From positions 62,610,317 through 62,674,316 of the forward strand of contig JAHLJT010008756.1 of NCBI GenBank assembly GCA_031308135.1: a stretch of 64,000 nt of DNA, read 5' to 3'. The notes beneath the pieces were generated by a model. That model was not told where the DNA came from. It searched no databases and was given only the letters and a program-made list of their open reading frames with translations. This stretch comes from Acheta domesticus. Lineage: Eukaryota > Arthropoda > Insecta > Orthoptera > Gryllidae. A program made the translations under genes and the position numbers. Shown here piece by piece: positions 22,908 to 35,846 of the stretch (positions are counted from its first letter, which is position 1; every line of letters begins with the position of its first letter).

Positions 22908-23907
22908 NNNNNNNNNNNNNNNNNNNNNNNNNNNNNNNNNNNNNNNNNNNNNNNNNNNNNNNNNNNNNNNNNNNNNNNNNNNNNNNNNNNNNNNNNNNNN
23001 NNNNNNNNNNNNNNNNNNNNNNNNNNNNNNNNNNNNNNNNNNNNNNNNNNNNNNNNNNNNNNNNNNNNNNNNNNNNNNNNNNNNNNNNNNNNNNNNNNNN
23101 NNNNNNNNNNNNNNNNNNNNNNNNNNNNNNNNNNNNNNNNNNNNNNNNNNNNNNNNNNNNNNNNNNNNNNNNNNNNNNNNNNNNNNNNNNNNNNNNNNNN
23201 NNNNNNNNNNNNNNNNNNNNNNNNNNNNNNNNNNNNNNNNNNNNNNNNNNNNNNNNNNNNNNNNNNNNNNNNNNNNNNNNNNNNNNNNNNNNNNNNNNNN
23301 NNNNNNNNNNNNNNNNNNNNNNNNNNNNNNNNNNNNNNNNNNNNNNNNNNNNNNNNNNNNNNNNNNNNNNNNNNNNNNNNNNNNNNNNNNNNNNNNNNNN
23401 NNNNNNNNNNNNNNNNNNNNNNNNNNNNNNNNNNNNNNNNNNNNNNNNNNNNNNNNNNNNNNNNNNNNNNNNNNNNNNNNNNNNNNNNNNNNNNNNNNNN
23501 NNNNNNNNNNNNNNNNNNNNNNNNNNNNNNNNNNNNNNNNNNNNNNNNNNNNNNNNNNNNNNNNNNNNNNNNNNNNNNNNNNNNNNNNNNNNNNNNNNNN
23601 NNNNNNNNNNNNNNNNNNNNNNNNNNNNNNNNNNNNNNNNNNNNNNNNNNNNNNNNNNNNNNNNNNNNNNNNNNNNNNNNNNNNNNNNNNNNNNNNNNNN
23701 NNNNNNNNNNNNNNNNNNNNNNNNNNNNNNNNNNNNNNNNNNNNNNNNNNNNNNNNNNNNNNNNNNNNNNNNNNNNNNNNNNNNNNNNNNNNNNNNNNNN
23801 NNNNNNNNNNNNNNNNNNNNNNNNNNNNNNNNNNNNNNNNNNNNNNNNNNNNNNNNNNNNNNNNNNNNNNNNNNNNNNNNNNNNNNNNNNNNNNNNNNNN
23901 NNNNNNN
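22908..23907. other. Assembly gap, 1000 N
   Basis: Exactly 1000 N, a round number typical of a scaffolding placeholder of unknown true size. Open frames running through it are artefacts. Any statement about distance between the two inverted arms, or about linkage of the left 22.9 kb to the right 40 kb, depends on this join. Confidence 0.99.
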
Positions 23908-24235
23908 AATATTTACACATTTTAATCTTAGACATACTAAAAATGTATTAACATATTTGACAGTTCGTAAATTGTGAATATCTGCATTTATCTCAAAGGA
24001 TTTTTTTTCTAAATTTCATGCAGTGTACGGAACATAAACGGATTCCCTACCATCAAGAGAAAATTTTTAAAGTTCCCCTCTTATAAATTATAACTCATTT
24101 TAAAAATTTAAGGAAATACAGTTTGATTTGTAGCCAAGACTCAAAACGTATTTTAGCTAAAAAGCGATTCCAGGATATATAATTTCTATACAATATGCGA
24201 ATGCAAACAAAGCACGTGTGGAATGTAACTGGAAA

Positions 24236-24667
24236 TCTAAAAGATGCATCTGGGAATTGTTTTAATAACTGTGATTTTGTCTAGCAATGCAAAGAACCGA
24301 AAGATGTTGACTTCCTTGAATATGTATTCATGTAAATGGCCGCCGTTTTAGTAGTGGTCTGTGAAGTAACAAACGTTTACCAAATTACATGATTTATCGT
24401 TTAAACAGTAAAATCGCCACACAACCTTGAACTATCACCCTATGTAAAACTGGTATCTCTAGACGAAGCTTGCAATAATTGATTTATACTGAACCCATTA
24501 ATGCAAGACATACAGTCGTTGACTTCCTTGTAAAGTGTTGGCGTAATAGCTCCTGTTCGCATGGTCGTTCATGAAGTAACAATCGTTTACGTAAATTACA
24601 AAGATCCATACACAGAGAACAGTAAAAAACGTCACATAAACCTCTGTAAAACGGTCGTTATCTCTAC
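24236..24667 (-). repeat. Old tandem duplication (right arm copy)
   Basis: Reverse complement of the 9066-9497 pair with scattered differences. Confidence 0.75.
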
Positions 24668-24701
24668 GAAGTGAACGATTCTTTTCCTTTCCCACTCCAC
24701 G

Positions 24702-24975
24702 TCGCACAGCGCCTTTTTCCGCCCGGCAGCGCATGCAAACGCGTGAAGAAGTCGCACGATGACGTCGTGTCGAACTGATGACTACGGGCGCGGCGTCGCG
24801 CTCGGCTGGCCATACGGCCGCCGCCGCTACCGCACGAGTCGCTGCATTTACGAGGCCTCCGCCGCCTTTGGACGCGCTCCGCTGCGGCGCCGCTGCAGAC
24901 GTTCGCGCTTGAGGAGGGTCGGAACGATGCTGGCAGGGGAGGGGGGACGCGAGGCGTAATGGCTAGCCTGGGGGT
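24702..24975. promoter_or_regulatory. CpG-rich block (right arm copy), donor site altered
   Basis: Counterpart of 8770-9045. It differs by an insert-like change (GTTCGACACGACG and GCGTTTGCATG in complement) and by loss of the GGTGAGT donor. If a first exon existed on the left copy, this one would not splice the same way. Confidence 0.35.
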
Positions 24976-25061
24976 ATGATATGAAGATAAGCAGACTAAG
25001 CGCTTGCTTAGAGTCACAACTGAATAGGGGCCATCAATTATTTTACAACAATTTTGAATTA

Positions 25062-25578
25062 TTGATTAATATTTCCGGGAACGGCAACTGCTGTGGTCAT
25101 TAGCTCCCGTTAGTGTAGTGGAATTTTTGTACGCCCGAAGTCGCCAGCGTTACTTCGCTTCTGAATGGTAGAAATAGGTACCTGACCTACAACTCGGCAT
25201 ACAGGGAATTTACCCCTGCTCCTCCCAGCATTGATTGGCTCTACGTTCCTGACTTCTTTCTCTATGTGTACAGTAGTGTAGTGCATGTCCGTGTACATGC
25301 ACTACACTACTAAGATGAGGAAGGATAAGGAAGAGAAGGAAACACGCTCCGTGGCCCGTTTGTTAGGATACTGCTCCGGCATTCTCCTGTTATTGATCGG
25401 AGAACCACGGAACGTACCGATCACAGCAGACAGCCACTAGAAATCTCTTCCAGACAGAGGTTGGATTCGATGTAGCTATCTAGCTAGTGACGAAAAGCGC
25501 CATCGTCGGGAGTTGAACCCTAGAATTTCCTGTCAGTCGCGGCAGAGACAGAGCGTCGTGAGAGCTAAATCAGCCGGT
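25062..25578 (-). mobile_element. Long SINE copy C (right arm)
   Basis: A 517-bp minus-strand counterpart of 8174-8688 with the same 13-bp target duplications (25049-25061 and 25579-25591). It includes the 17-bp hairpin. Confidence 0.95.
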
Positions 25579-26712
25579 CAATTTTGAATTAGTTACGAAT
25601 ATGTAAAAAAAAATTAGTTGGAGCGCTCCACGTGTCGAACGTGGATGAAGGATTTAAACGTAACATTCTTGATGATTTAATTTTTGAAATAAATATACTT
25701 AATACGATTATAGAATCAAATAATGTTTTGCTATTTAAACAAATCAGTATGTAGAATATTACGAAATAAAGTCAGAGTCAAACTGTTCATTTAAAATATT
25801 AGCTATCGTATTTGATAAATGCTTCTAACTTAGTCAAAACGTTTTCTTTAAATGGACTGACAAATCTTCCAATTTTTTAACTAATCAGAATTAAAGATTT
25901 ATTAAATCGGTTTTTCCAATCTCGCTGGTTTTTATTCCTAAATATATTAGCAGAAAAAAATTTGACGCCCCAACATTATATCATCTGTTTTTTCTAGTTG
26001 CAAATGAAACATTTTGTCGTTTTTTTTTTCTGAGGGTGGAGGATAGCTAGGATTCGGCTGTATGATTAAAATGTATGTCTTCCATCCTTTATTGTCCGGT
26101 TCCATTCTCATACGTTGATAAAAACGGGCTTCCTGCTGATTTTTCTCTTTCCCTGTCTCTCATTCCACTACTTCTCCATCTTCACTCACATTCTTTTAAT
26201 GATCACTATCATCTAATTATAACATCAATCATGCGCCTCAATGACCATAGTTGTTGACGTTTCGCTTCAATTTCACTACTCTTAACGAGCTACGTCGTCA
26301 TAAGGTTTTCATGTTCTTCAGCTACTACCTGAAATCTAAGCCTTTGATCCGTTTTTGGTTATCGGCAAAACTAGTCAGCAAATAATTGTGCCATTGATAT
26401 CACTGATGTTACGGACGTTTAGAAACACTCGTAGCTTGTTATTCAAAGTTAGACGGAATTATGTGCAGTAAACATGTGAAGTGAAACTGCCGTGGTGCTT
26501 ACGACCAATGACGTAACGACTCGTGAAGTAATACCTTGCTTTCGAGCTGCATCGTGTCGAGGTGAGCGAAAAGACCACACCCACTTCCGTCCCCACACAT
26601 GTTCCCTTGTCGCCGCAGGAGACGTGGACCTGGCATCAAGCATGCCTCGCGATGTTGGCTCCAGCCGACGATTCTAGAGAAGCTAAATTGAACGATGAAA
26701 CGATGAACACAA

Positions 26713-27308
26713 GATTCAAGATTCATTGTTAGTGATTCCGGGCGCGTTAACTACTAGGGTCATTAGTTCTGTAAGTGTAGTGCTTATTTTCGCTCGGAAT
26801 GATGATGTTGTTTGTTGTGGTAGTGGTGTAGACGGAATCCTGGCGATATGTGTGTTTCTTCTCCCGCTGGATAGCGAGATACGGCGTCGACCTACCGTCG
26901 GCTAGCAGAGGTTTTCCCCCAACCAGTTATCTCTTCACAAGCGGGGCACCGCCCCAGCTGGGACAAGGTCTAAGCTCCCCACCGATCTCCCAGCATGTGT
27001 GGTAGTGTAGTGCAGTTAGTGTGTGTAAGAGGAGAGGACAAGGAAGAGGAAGGAAAGATCCGCGCGCGGTCGGTGGTCCGTTTGTCAGGGTACTGCTCCG
27101 CCATTCGTGTATTGGTCGAAGAAACCACAAAAAATTCCCTGATCAGAGCAACCGGCCGCTAGAATTCTCCTCCAGACAAGCTATTTGAATTCGACCTACT
27201 AACAAGGTAGTGTCGAAAATCCTGCCGCCGTCGGACTCGAACATAGGACCTACCGGTCAGAGGGACTGCAGTGACATTAGTTCATGCTCTGAGCCATCTC
27301 TCCCGGCT
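26713..27308 (-). mobile_element. Long SINE copy B (right arm)
   Basis: Counterpart of 6458-7046, flanked by TGAACACAA at 26704-26712 and 27309-27317. Several homopolymer indels relative to the left copy. Confidence 0.92.
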
Positions 27309-27317
27309 TGAACACAA

Positions 27318-27850
27318 AAGTGAGGGCGGGGGTGTGCGCGGGTTTGTTGGCAGAGTTGACAGGGTGGGGGTCGGAGTGGTGATACAGGTGGCGATGGGAA
27401 GGTGGAACTTCCGACGGAAATAAAGGAGATGTTGTGGGTACCAGGGACGGGGTTGAGGGGACGGACAGTGAGTGCGGAGACGGGGGCTGAAGCTGCGGGG
27501 GAGTATGTATTGGTGAAGGGATGACTAATTCGAAAGGCGGGCATGGTGAGAGAGGTAGAGGTGGAGCGAAGGAGTAGGTCGCTATATGTAAGTTGGGCTA
27601 GTGATGTCGGAAACAGGGAAGGTGACAGGAATGGACGGGGGGGGTGAGGGGCGGCGTGGGCGGTGTGGGTGGTGTGGACGGCGTGGGTGTCGTGGGTGTC
27701 GCGGACGACGTGGACGGCGTGGGCGGCGAGGGCAATAGAGAAGGCGGGGCGGCGTGAACGGTTGGGGACGGTGGGTAAGGCGGGGTGGCAGAACCGTTGG
27801 CGTGGGCGGAAGTGGTCTGTGGCTGAGGCAGCTGCGGTGGCGAGTTTTTA
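27318..27850. repeat. G-rich low-complexity tract (right arm)
   Basis: Reverse complement of 5880-6450, with indels in the 9-bp repeat section (27650-27730) that change every reading frame. Confidence 0.7.
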
Positions 27851-28484
27851 GGAATTGTGATGTTTGAAAATGATTTAGAATTCAAAGAACTTACAGTTTT
27901 GCTGAACTCGATCACGTCAATTCTGACTACCTTTTTCAAGTTTTTTGCCCTAGAAATGGTGTGATTTAATGTCGTCAGCAAAGAGAGTGAAGCCGAATTT
28001 CTCCTGCTTCTGGCGCTATATGTGTGTGTGTGTATGATAAAAAAATCTTGAATCAATGCATCAATCGGCACAATGATTGTACTCATGCACAGGACGTTTG
28101 TAATAAAAAACTACAGGCATACATAGGTATATTGAGTATTTTCTGTATACGTATATTACATAGACAGTATTTCCTTATTTATGTTTCTTCTGATATCTTT
28201 AATTGTGATAGGTTATATGTTGGTTAAGTAGCAGCCAAAGAAACTGTAGTTCTCAAAAGTATTAATTATTTATGCCAAAATTTCTGTTAGTTTATCCGTC
28301 TACAGGCTACAGAATATATTTGCTATAGAATATATAAAGATACTGTACAATCACAATTATTAGAATTGATATGCAGTTTTAAAAAACTTTTTAGCTAAAC
28401 TTTACTTACGTCTAATCGTCTTTTGCAGTATAAATTAATCCAAGATATAGTTGACAGCACTGATATTAGAATTCACTAATATAA

Positions 28485-28765
28485 TTTTTGTATACCAGCA
28501 TTATAAAAGACCTCTTCTATGGTAAGAAATCGTTCATATACGGGAATTTTACGGCACAAAGGGTGACGTAGTAGCATTTTACGGAACGAATAATTGCGTC
28601 ATCACACATTCAGCCAATCGCAGCGAGAGAATCGCAGGAACGTAGCGAAACAGCCGACCACCTTTTTCTCGAATAGTTGTCAAATTTCGAGACGTCATAA
28701 GAAAGTTGTTTCGCAAAATTAAGTTTGATTCTCCTATAAATTTATAATGCTGTTATACAAAAAGA
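28485..28765. mobile_element. MITE (right arm copy)
   Basis: Counterpart of 4960-5237 with the same inverted ends (TTTTTGTATACCAGCATTAT and its mirror). Confidence 0.7.
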
Positions 28766-29299
28766 GCGTTACACAGAAAAATGTTATACAGAAAAATGCA
28801 ACTAGTTTATAATGTTGCTTTATTGCATTCTCACAAATCTGAAAACTCTCTCCTAACATCACTCGTTTTCAAAACATGTACTCATGCAATAAAGTTTAAC
28901 ATTATAAACTAATTGATTAGCTATTTCTATCGAACTGTGATTATGAGTAGCTTTCGTATTATACCTTCAGCTTCTAAGAGTTTGTCACTCCCATAGCACA
29001 TTGAGGTTTCTCTTGTTCGATAACACATTTGGAACCAATTAAGTCCAGGTTAAAATAAGAACAGGACCGCTGACGTAGATCTGTTTCCATTTGTTGATAG
29101 ATTCCACTCACATACACAACAAGGAGTATTTGAAAGTTAATTTATTTTGATAAGAGGCTGAAGTTCTGTTTTCAATCGGACCACGATCGTGGGCCATGGC
29201 ACACAGGTGGAGCAACGAATCTAAACTCAGAGTGGGTGGAGGTGGAGTGAGACGCACTAGGGCACGCGAAGGCGGTAGCTGAGACTGTAGAAGCCGGAG

Positions 29300-30250
29300 A
29301 GGAGGTGGAGCGATGGAGACGGCGGAGGCGACGGCGCGGCGGAGAGAACGGCGGAGGAGGCGGAGGAGGAGACGGCGGAGGAGACGGCGGAGGAGACGGC
29401 GGAGGAGAGGGCGGAGGAGAGGGCAGAGGAGAGGGCGGAGGAGAGGGCGGAGGAGAGGGCGGAGGAGAGGGCGGAGGAGACGGTGGAGGAGACGGCGGAG
29501 GAGACGGCGGAGGAGACGGTGGAGGAGACGGCGGAGGAGACGGCGGAGGAGACGGCGGAGGAGACGGCGGAGGAGACGGCGGAGGGGACGGCGGAGGAGA
29601 CGGCGGAGGAGACGGCGCAGGAGACGGCGGAGGAGACGGCGGAGGAGACGGCGCAGGAGACGGCGCAGGAGACGGCGGAGGAGACGGCGGAGGAGACGGC
29701 GGAGGAGACGGCGGAGGAGACGGCGGAGGAGACGGCGGAGGAGACGGCGGAGGAGACGGCGGAGGAGACGGCGGAGGAGACGGCGGAGGAGACGGCGGAG
29801 GAGGCGGCGGAGGAGGCGGCGGAGGAGACGGCGGAGGAGACGGCGGAGGAGACGGCGGACGAAACGGCGAGGGGCACGGCGGTTGGCACAGCGGAGGGGG
29901 CGGTGGACGAGACGGCGGACGAGACCGCGGTTTAGACGGCAGAGGGGACGGCGGTGACGAGGATGGCGGCAGCTGTGATACCTGAGACCGCGTCGGCAGC
30001 GACGGAGACAAGTGACGGCTCTGACGGGGGCGACGGTGACGGGTTGCGCCGGTGTTGGGGGAGGGGGCGTGGCTGAGGCGACGGACGGCGCGGCGTGCTG
30101 TTAATAGTCACGACGCAGGTGTTCGAAGCTGTCGGGCGAACGGGCGAATGCACGACTGCCCCGCCTCCTCGACACGCCCCTTCCCAGCCGACTCGAGAAA
30201 GATCGGGCGGCCGACTTTCCATCATGGTCCCCGGTGCAGTTTGGGCTCTT
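29300..30250. repeat. CpG-rich tract with 12-bp minisatellite (right arm)
   Basis: Core (about 29330-29880) of GGCGGAGGAGAC repeats with GGCGCAGGAGAC variants. The flanking GC-rich DNA matches 3500-3760. The repeat region is somewhat longer than in the left arm and its order of variants differs, so the array has changed since the arms diverged. The open frames (poly-Gly-Asp, poly-Arg, Ser-Pro) are composition artefacts. Confidence 0.9.
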
Positions 30251-30409
30251 CAATACCAAAGGTAGTTGATTCGAGTATTGTGGGAGTTTCTTGGAAAACC
30301 ATGGATTAATAAATGATTTCATTATTAGATGAAAATGCAGAGTCTTGAAGCAACGTTCAACTATACGGAGGCAAAGGCTACGGGTTCGAGTCCCGTTTAA
30401 GGCTTGGCT

Positions 30410-31645
30410 AATTATGCCCCAACATCATACCCATTTACTTATTATCATCCTTCTTTCATCATGATCACCCAACCATTCTTCATACGGTAAAGGGCGAACG
30501 CAGATGTCCATCGCGATCTTCTGCACAGGAAATGGGAGGGCGTAAATGGCGTAAGGTTTTTTCCCTCATCTAAGTTGAGAAATGAGTGTTACAGACATCG
30601 CACGTCTAAGATGAGCCGACATCGACAAACTAAAAGTATGGATCCGAAATGGAAAGATGGAAACATTAACAGTAAACATGGCCTGAAGATGCCTATGCAA
30701 TTACACCTTTCTAGAAAACACACTGGACTGTCGTTTTTAGAAAGGTTATGTTCTAAGAAATAAAATTTAAATTGAACTAGTGTAGTACATTAACTACGAA
30801 AACCAAATATTTTGTATTTGATACAATTCTACTGTTTTTTAAACAAGGACGAGAGGAAACTTGCAGAACAGATGAAAATTCTTGACTATAAACTTTCCTG
30901 TAAAATAACAGCTTTCGCATTTCGTACTTGTCTAGTGCCATGACTCACATTCTAACAGAAATTAAAAGTCATTTATGATGTTGAGGAAGATGTGATAATT
31001 ATCATTTAGGTCCTACAGAATAAACGATATTTTTAAATTTTACTTCTTCATTATGGATAAATCTTAGGACAGGTTTGAGCTAGATTTCCATCACAATGTT
31101 CCACTCTAAACGTTTTTCTTTAATTTGTGTATATCTTTATCCATTTCTCACGATTACATCAAGTCTAAATTTGGAAGAGAATAGTCTCTCACAATAAAAA
31201 TCCTTCGATCACTTAATTCCTTCTCAACCTGCATTGAAAAATCGAAAAAGTCTTTAGCGAGTCGTGGAACTTACTCGATCTGAAATTTTTCTCAAACAGG
31301 TCGACACCACCTTCACTGCCAGGAAACTTACCAACCTGCTTCTCCAGCCCATTCGACGCGGCGTGGATCGGATCGGGGCTATTGAACGCTAAATGCCGGT
31401 CACCTTCGACTGGAGCGGTCGCGTCGACAAGAAGCCCCTGGAATCTCACGTCGTTGGGTCGACCATTAAGTGCTTTTTTGGTAGAGTTCGCCTCGCTGAT
31501 AGAAAAGACGCATTTTGATGGGTTCGGATCACCTCGTTTCTAGTCTAAAAAACGTAAGAAGCAAAGAACAGTGTGACTTAACCAGACATGCAGGAAGAAT
31601 ACTATGAAACAGGAATGTCACTATGTTTTTAAATTTTAACTTTCA
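30410..31645. other. No gene recognised (right arm)
   Basis: Mirror of 2101-3330 plus the tRNA-like relic at about 30340-30405. Nothing further seen. Confidence 0.5.
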
Positions 31646-31649
31646 TAAC

Positions 31650-32180
31650 GGTTGAGTTGGCTCAGGGCATCAACTGATGTCAATTCAATACCTCTGACTG
31701 GAAAGTACTAGGATACAAGTCGCGACGTTGGCAGGATTTTCGACACTAGTTATGTAACCATGTCGAATCCAGCCGGTGTCTCGAGAATTCTAACGGTCAG
31801 ATATTCTGATCGGTAGTTTTCCGTAGTTACTCCGATCAACACCATTAGGTTCACCTAGAAACGGACCATGGACCGCGCACGAGCTTTCCTTCCTCTTCCT
31901 TATCCTATCCTCACCTCTTACTTACACACACATTTACATTCGCAGCACTACAACATATGTCAGGAGACCACTTCCCTTTGAAAACACTACCACTTCGGAA
32001 GCTTAGAGCTAATCTCAGCTGGGGCAGTTCCTCCGCAAGTGAGAGATACCTGGATGAGGAAAATCGACTCAGAATATCCCCATCCAACAGGGGAAGAATG
32101 CTACCAATTCCCGTGATAAAAATATGACTACACGTACGGGACTAATTACTATAGTAGTTTACGCGCCCGGAAACACGATC
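31650..32180 (+). mobile_element. Long SINE copy A (right arm)
   Basis: Counterpart of 1571-2100. Reads from GTTGAGTTGGCTCAGGGCAT to the GCGCCCGGAAACACG 3' end. Confidence 0.85.
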
Positions 32181-33749
32181 GTATCAACCATTAAAACGTT
32201 TACGAAATTGAAACAATGTTCAGATACTTTCTTGTGAACTAACTAACTATAAAATTGACGGTAATTTGATTAATATTTTAGGCATCCATAGGTTCACTTT
32301 CCGCACTCTTATCTATTATTGCTAACTTCTGAATTCTTTACACGTCAGAAGGATGTCCCTTCGTTGGGTGAAGAGATGAAGAAAGCGCAAATAGCGGGTC
32401 AATAGTAAAGGTTGGTCTGACTCGATTCGTGATATCGGATCTCTGAATCCGCGTTACTAGAATTACGAGTGTGGAAATCTGATATATTGCGTATTGAGTA
32501 ACACGAAATACCTCATGGAAATTAAGTCCCCAACTGTTTCATGTATCAAAATGTGTCAACTTACGTGACCAGAGTCTGACTTGGAATATCCATGAAATTA
32601 GACATTCCGAATTGCATCAACAGTTTACTAGGTAATGTTTAAATTAGTAAAAAGAAGAGGTAAACATAAACTTTTAGTTCCGGGGAAAAGGTTGAAAAAA
32701 ATGGTTTACTAATTTTCTGTGTTTTCTTCTCTTTTCTTTTAATAGAGCTATGTGTGAAGATAGGAAAGAATAGAAATAAAAGATCAATATATCACTGGTT
32801 GTGTCAACATCACAATGTTCTTGTGTTCAACCGCAGATAAACGAAAGCTGTATTTTCTATCATCTCTATTTATATACGCTAAGAGACTATGATTTTGATC
32901 AATTTATAAGAAGTCATTAACACAAATCCCTGTATGTGTGCTACTAATGAATTGGGAATAACTCCTCAGTCCTACATCCAACAGATTTACGACGAAAAAA
33001 TTGAACTTTGCATATTACGAAATAAAAACAGATAACTGCAGCCCACGTAATCGCGCAGAGCTCGTTCAGGGCCCTTAAAACGAGGTTCTCGTGTCCCTAG
33101 AGGCACAAGCCTTGTGAAGGCAGGTGCGTTTTGTGGGGTCACGCGAGTTTTGGACAGCGTTTGAGGGACATGTGGGCCAGGTGGGGAAATGACGAGATAG
33201 AGTTGGGGGCATTAGAGGATATGTGAGAGACATGTGGAGACATGAAGGAGGCAGGTGGGTCCTGAATTATGTTTCTTAAGCATTATTATATAAAATGATA
33301 TCTTTTTAAACTTTGTATTTAATTGATAATGATTTAAATCCTTTCGGTGCCCCCATGCCCTAGAATGGGTATCAGATAAGTTAATAAACCCAAAGTCTAT
33401 TTAAAACTAAATTAAATGAAATGCACAGAAATAATAATTCATAATAAAATTAAAGGGACTATATGATCTTCTGTGCAATTTAATTTCAAAATCTAGCAAT
33501 ATTAGATTGGTTTCTCTCTCAGAGTTGCTGAAACGGAACGTTCACAGATTGTCTGTTCCAACTTGGAATATGCAGTGAAACAGTTTTCAATTTTAAATCA
33601 ATTATTATTTATGTAGTGCTGACTTTTGGCACTGATCAAGGTAGTTTTAATTTATTAAATTAATTTCTTATAATGATTGAATTTGTCAAGACCAATTTGC
33701 AATTTCAGGATACGGGAATGTTTGGGGTTATGTGTTAGATACCCCTCCT

Positions 33750-34185
33750 TAATCATGATTCATGGACATACTTCATGCCAAAACAATGAATTGCTAGCAG
33801 CATAAATTCCTTTTTTAACATGAATATGTATTCTACTTCAACACTCAAGCATTACATTCACATCGTACAAACCAAACGGCTTTATTCCCGTATCATTTTG
33901 TTTCTTCAAATGGTACAACGTTTTCAACAGGTTAACTCATTTGCTGCGTTTAGCTACCGTGTTATTCTTGCCAGTGTACGAGCTAGCCTCCTGTCTGCGA
34001 TGCTTACCCGGAGTGTCACCGCTTAACCCGGAGTTAGCGCGGCACTCAATTAATTGCCGCCGAGGCCGTCGGAGGAAGCCATATTTTAATCATCCTACAA
34101 TAATAACTCGACAGAGCTCGGGCCGCCCTCTGCTGTGCACAAGTGGGCGACGCGACTGCTCAGCGACTGCCAAGGACGACGCGTA
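33750..34185. other. Sequence just outside the right arm; TATA-like motif
   Basis: First sequence without a partner in the window. It becomes GC-richer from about 33990. A GCGTATAAAAAGC motif occurs near 34182-34194, but no supported gene follows; the downstream DNA is a degenerate minisatellite. Not called as a promoter. Confidence 0.3.
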
Positions 34186-34189
34186 TAAA

Positions 34190-35600
34190 AAGCAGACGGC
34201 GGAGGCGGAGGCTTGGGGAGCGGTGATCAGGCGGAGGAGATGGTGATGGGGGAAGTCGTGCTCTGTGATGGCGGTGGTGATGTCGGAGGCATTGGCAGTA
34301 GAAGCGGCGAACTGGCTATGATGACGGTGGTGGTGATGCCGGATTCGGAGACGGAGGAAGCCGTGAAACAGAGGAAGAAATGTGGCGGCGTCAGTGTGTG
34401 ATGTCGAAGGCAATGGCGTAAGGAGCTGACAGGGACAGGTGGCTCAGGTCCTAGGTTCGAGACTCGAGGGTGGCAGGATTTTCGACACTGGCTAGATATC
34501 TAGGTCGAGTTCACTCGTTGTCTGGAGGAGAATTCCAACGGTCAGCTGCTCTGATTGGTAGTTTCCCGCGGTTTCTCCGATCAATACCAGGCGCATGCCG
34601 GAGCAATACCCTAAAAAATGGGCCACGGACCGCGCGCGATCGTTTCTTTCTCTTCCTTGTCCTGTCCTTATCCCTTAATTACACACTCTTACACTTACAT
34701 ACTCTACCACAGATGTTGAGAGACAAGTGAGGTGCTTGGAGCTTGTCCCGGCTGGGGCAGTGGGCAGGGCAGACCCGCTGATGGGAGATTCCTGGTTGCT
34801 AGGACGCTAGCTAGGACGGCGCCAGGTCTCACCATCCAGTGGGGGAATATCACAGCCACCTCCCGAGGGAAAAAAACTGCACTACGTGACTAATGACCTC
34901 GGCAGTTGATGTGGCCGGAATCACTAATAAAATCAATCAAAAATTGTAAAGAGTGGCAAACTGACAGCGGAGATGGCAATGACGATGATAGCGGCAGAGA
35001 TGGGTAATGCTGTGAAACAGAGGTAAGGATGCGGTGGTAATACTCTGATGGAGACGGTGGAGTTATAGTAGGAGGGGTTATAATGATGCCAGTAAGGGAT
35101 CGGGGCAAGTCGTGAAACCGATATGGAGATGTGGAGAAGTTGCTCTGTTATGGCGATGGTGATAATGAAGGCACTGGCGGTAGGTGGAAACTGGTTGTGG
35201 AGACATTAGTGGTGATGATGGCGGATTCGGAGACGGGATAAGCCGTCAAAGAGGCAGAGATGGGTGACGTCTCTCTGTGATGGCGAAGGCAGAGACAGCA
35301 GCAGTAGGAGTGACGGACGTGCGGCGAAGATGGCGGTTGTGAGAGTAACAAAGATGCAGATAGGGTCCGTCGTGGGGGTGGAGATGTGGTGGCGTCGGTA
35401 CTGATGTGATCGAAGGCAAATGGCGACGGTGATGATGACGACGGTGATGATGACGACGGCGATGATGGCGACGGTGATGATGGCGATGGTGATGATGGCG
35501 ACGGTGATGATGGCGATGGTGATGATGACGACGGTGATGATGGCGACGGTGATCATTGCGACAGTGATGATGGAAAAGGTTGAGGCACGTGAAGCACTCA
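34190..35600 (+). repeat. Degenerate GGT/GAT-rich minisatellite, interrupted by a SINE
   Basis: Higher-order units of roughly 150-180 bp share TCTGTGATGGCG, GATGTCGAAGGCA-like, GGTGGTGATG and GCGGATTCGGAGACGG. They occur at about 34250-34400, 35090-35260 and 35265 onward. At 35418-35575 the array becomes a clean GATGATGGCGACGGT-type repeat. Open frames here (Met-Met-Ala-Thr strings and the reverse) are periodic artefacts. Confidence 0.75.
34425..34948 (+). mobile_element. Long tRNA-derived SINE, copy E
   Basis: Starts near GACAGGTGGCTCAGG with B box AGGTTCGAGACTC. It continues with CTGGAGGAGAATTCC, TTTCTCCGATCAATACC, the pyrimidine tract, GGAGCTTGTCCCGGCTGGGG and GTGACTAATGACC, and ends GGCCGGAATCACTAATAAAA with an ATCAATCAAAA tail. 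It is inserted in the minisatellite above. The first about 25 bp of the family consensus are missing. Confidence 0.9.
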
Positions 35601-35802
35601 ACAGATGCAGGAGGCAGAGGCGTCCCGAAGGGGGTCAGATGGGGCAACCCCGATTAAATTGGGGCCCTTAATTTTTGATGATTTGAACTGAGTCGATTGT
35701 AATGGAAAGGTACAGCCCTATTTTTGACCCGACGGAAACCAAACCCAGAATCGCACCACGGATAGTTTTCCATGAGCCTCCCAAGAGGCTACAAATTATT
35801 TG

Positions 35803-35826
35803 TGTGTGTGTGTGTGTGTGTGTGTG
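35803..35826. repeat. (GT)n microsatellite
   Basis: Uninterrupted GT dinucleotides, about 12 units. Confidence 0.9.
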
Positions 35827-35846
35827 ATTTGAATGAAGATGCAATT

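Larger units (their letters stand above)
23908..33749 (-). repeat. Right arm of the giant inverted duplication
   Basis: Reverse complement of 1-9825. It starts on the first base after the N gap, so the assembled contig begins inside the duplicated unit. It differs from the left arm by scattered substitutions and homopolymer indels, a slightly longer GC-rich minisatellite region, and replacement of one roughly 50-bp island. Sequence right of 33749 has no partner in this window, because its partner would lie upstream of base 1. Confidence 0.97.

Noticed and set aside
22865..23977. Open frames of 340-370 codons across the gap
   Set aside because: They consist almost entirely of N.
34182..34401. 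TATA-driven gene (TATAAAA then a 62-codon frame)
   Set aside because: The frame is part of a degenerate GGT/GAT minisatellite and has no domain; the TATA match alone is weak evidence.
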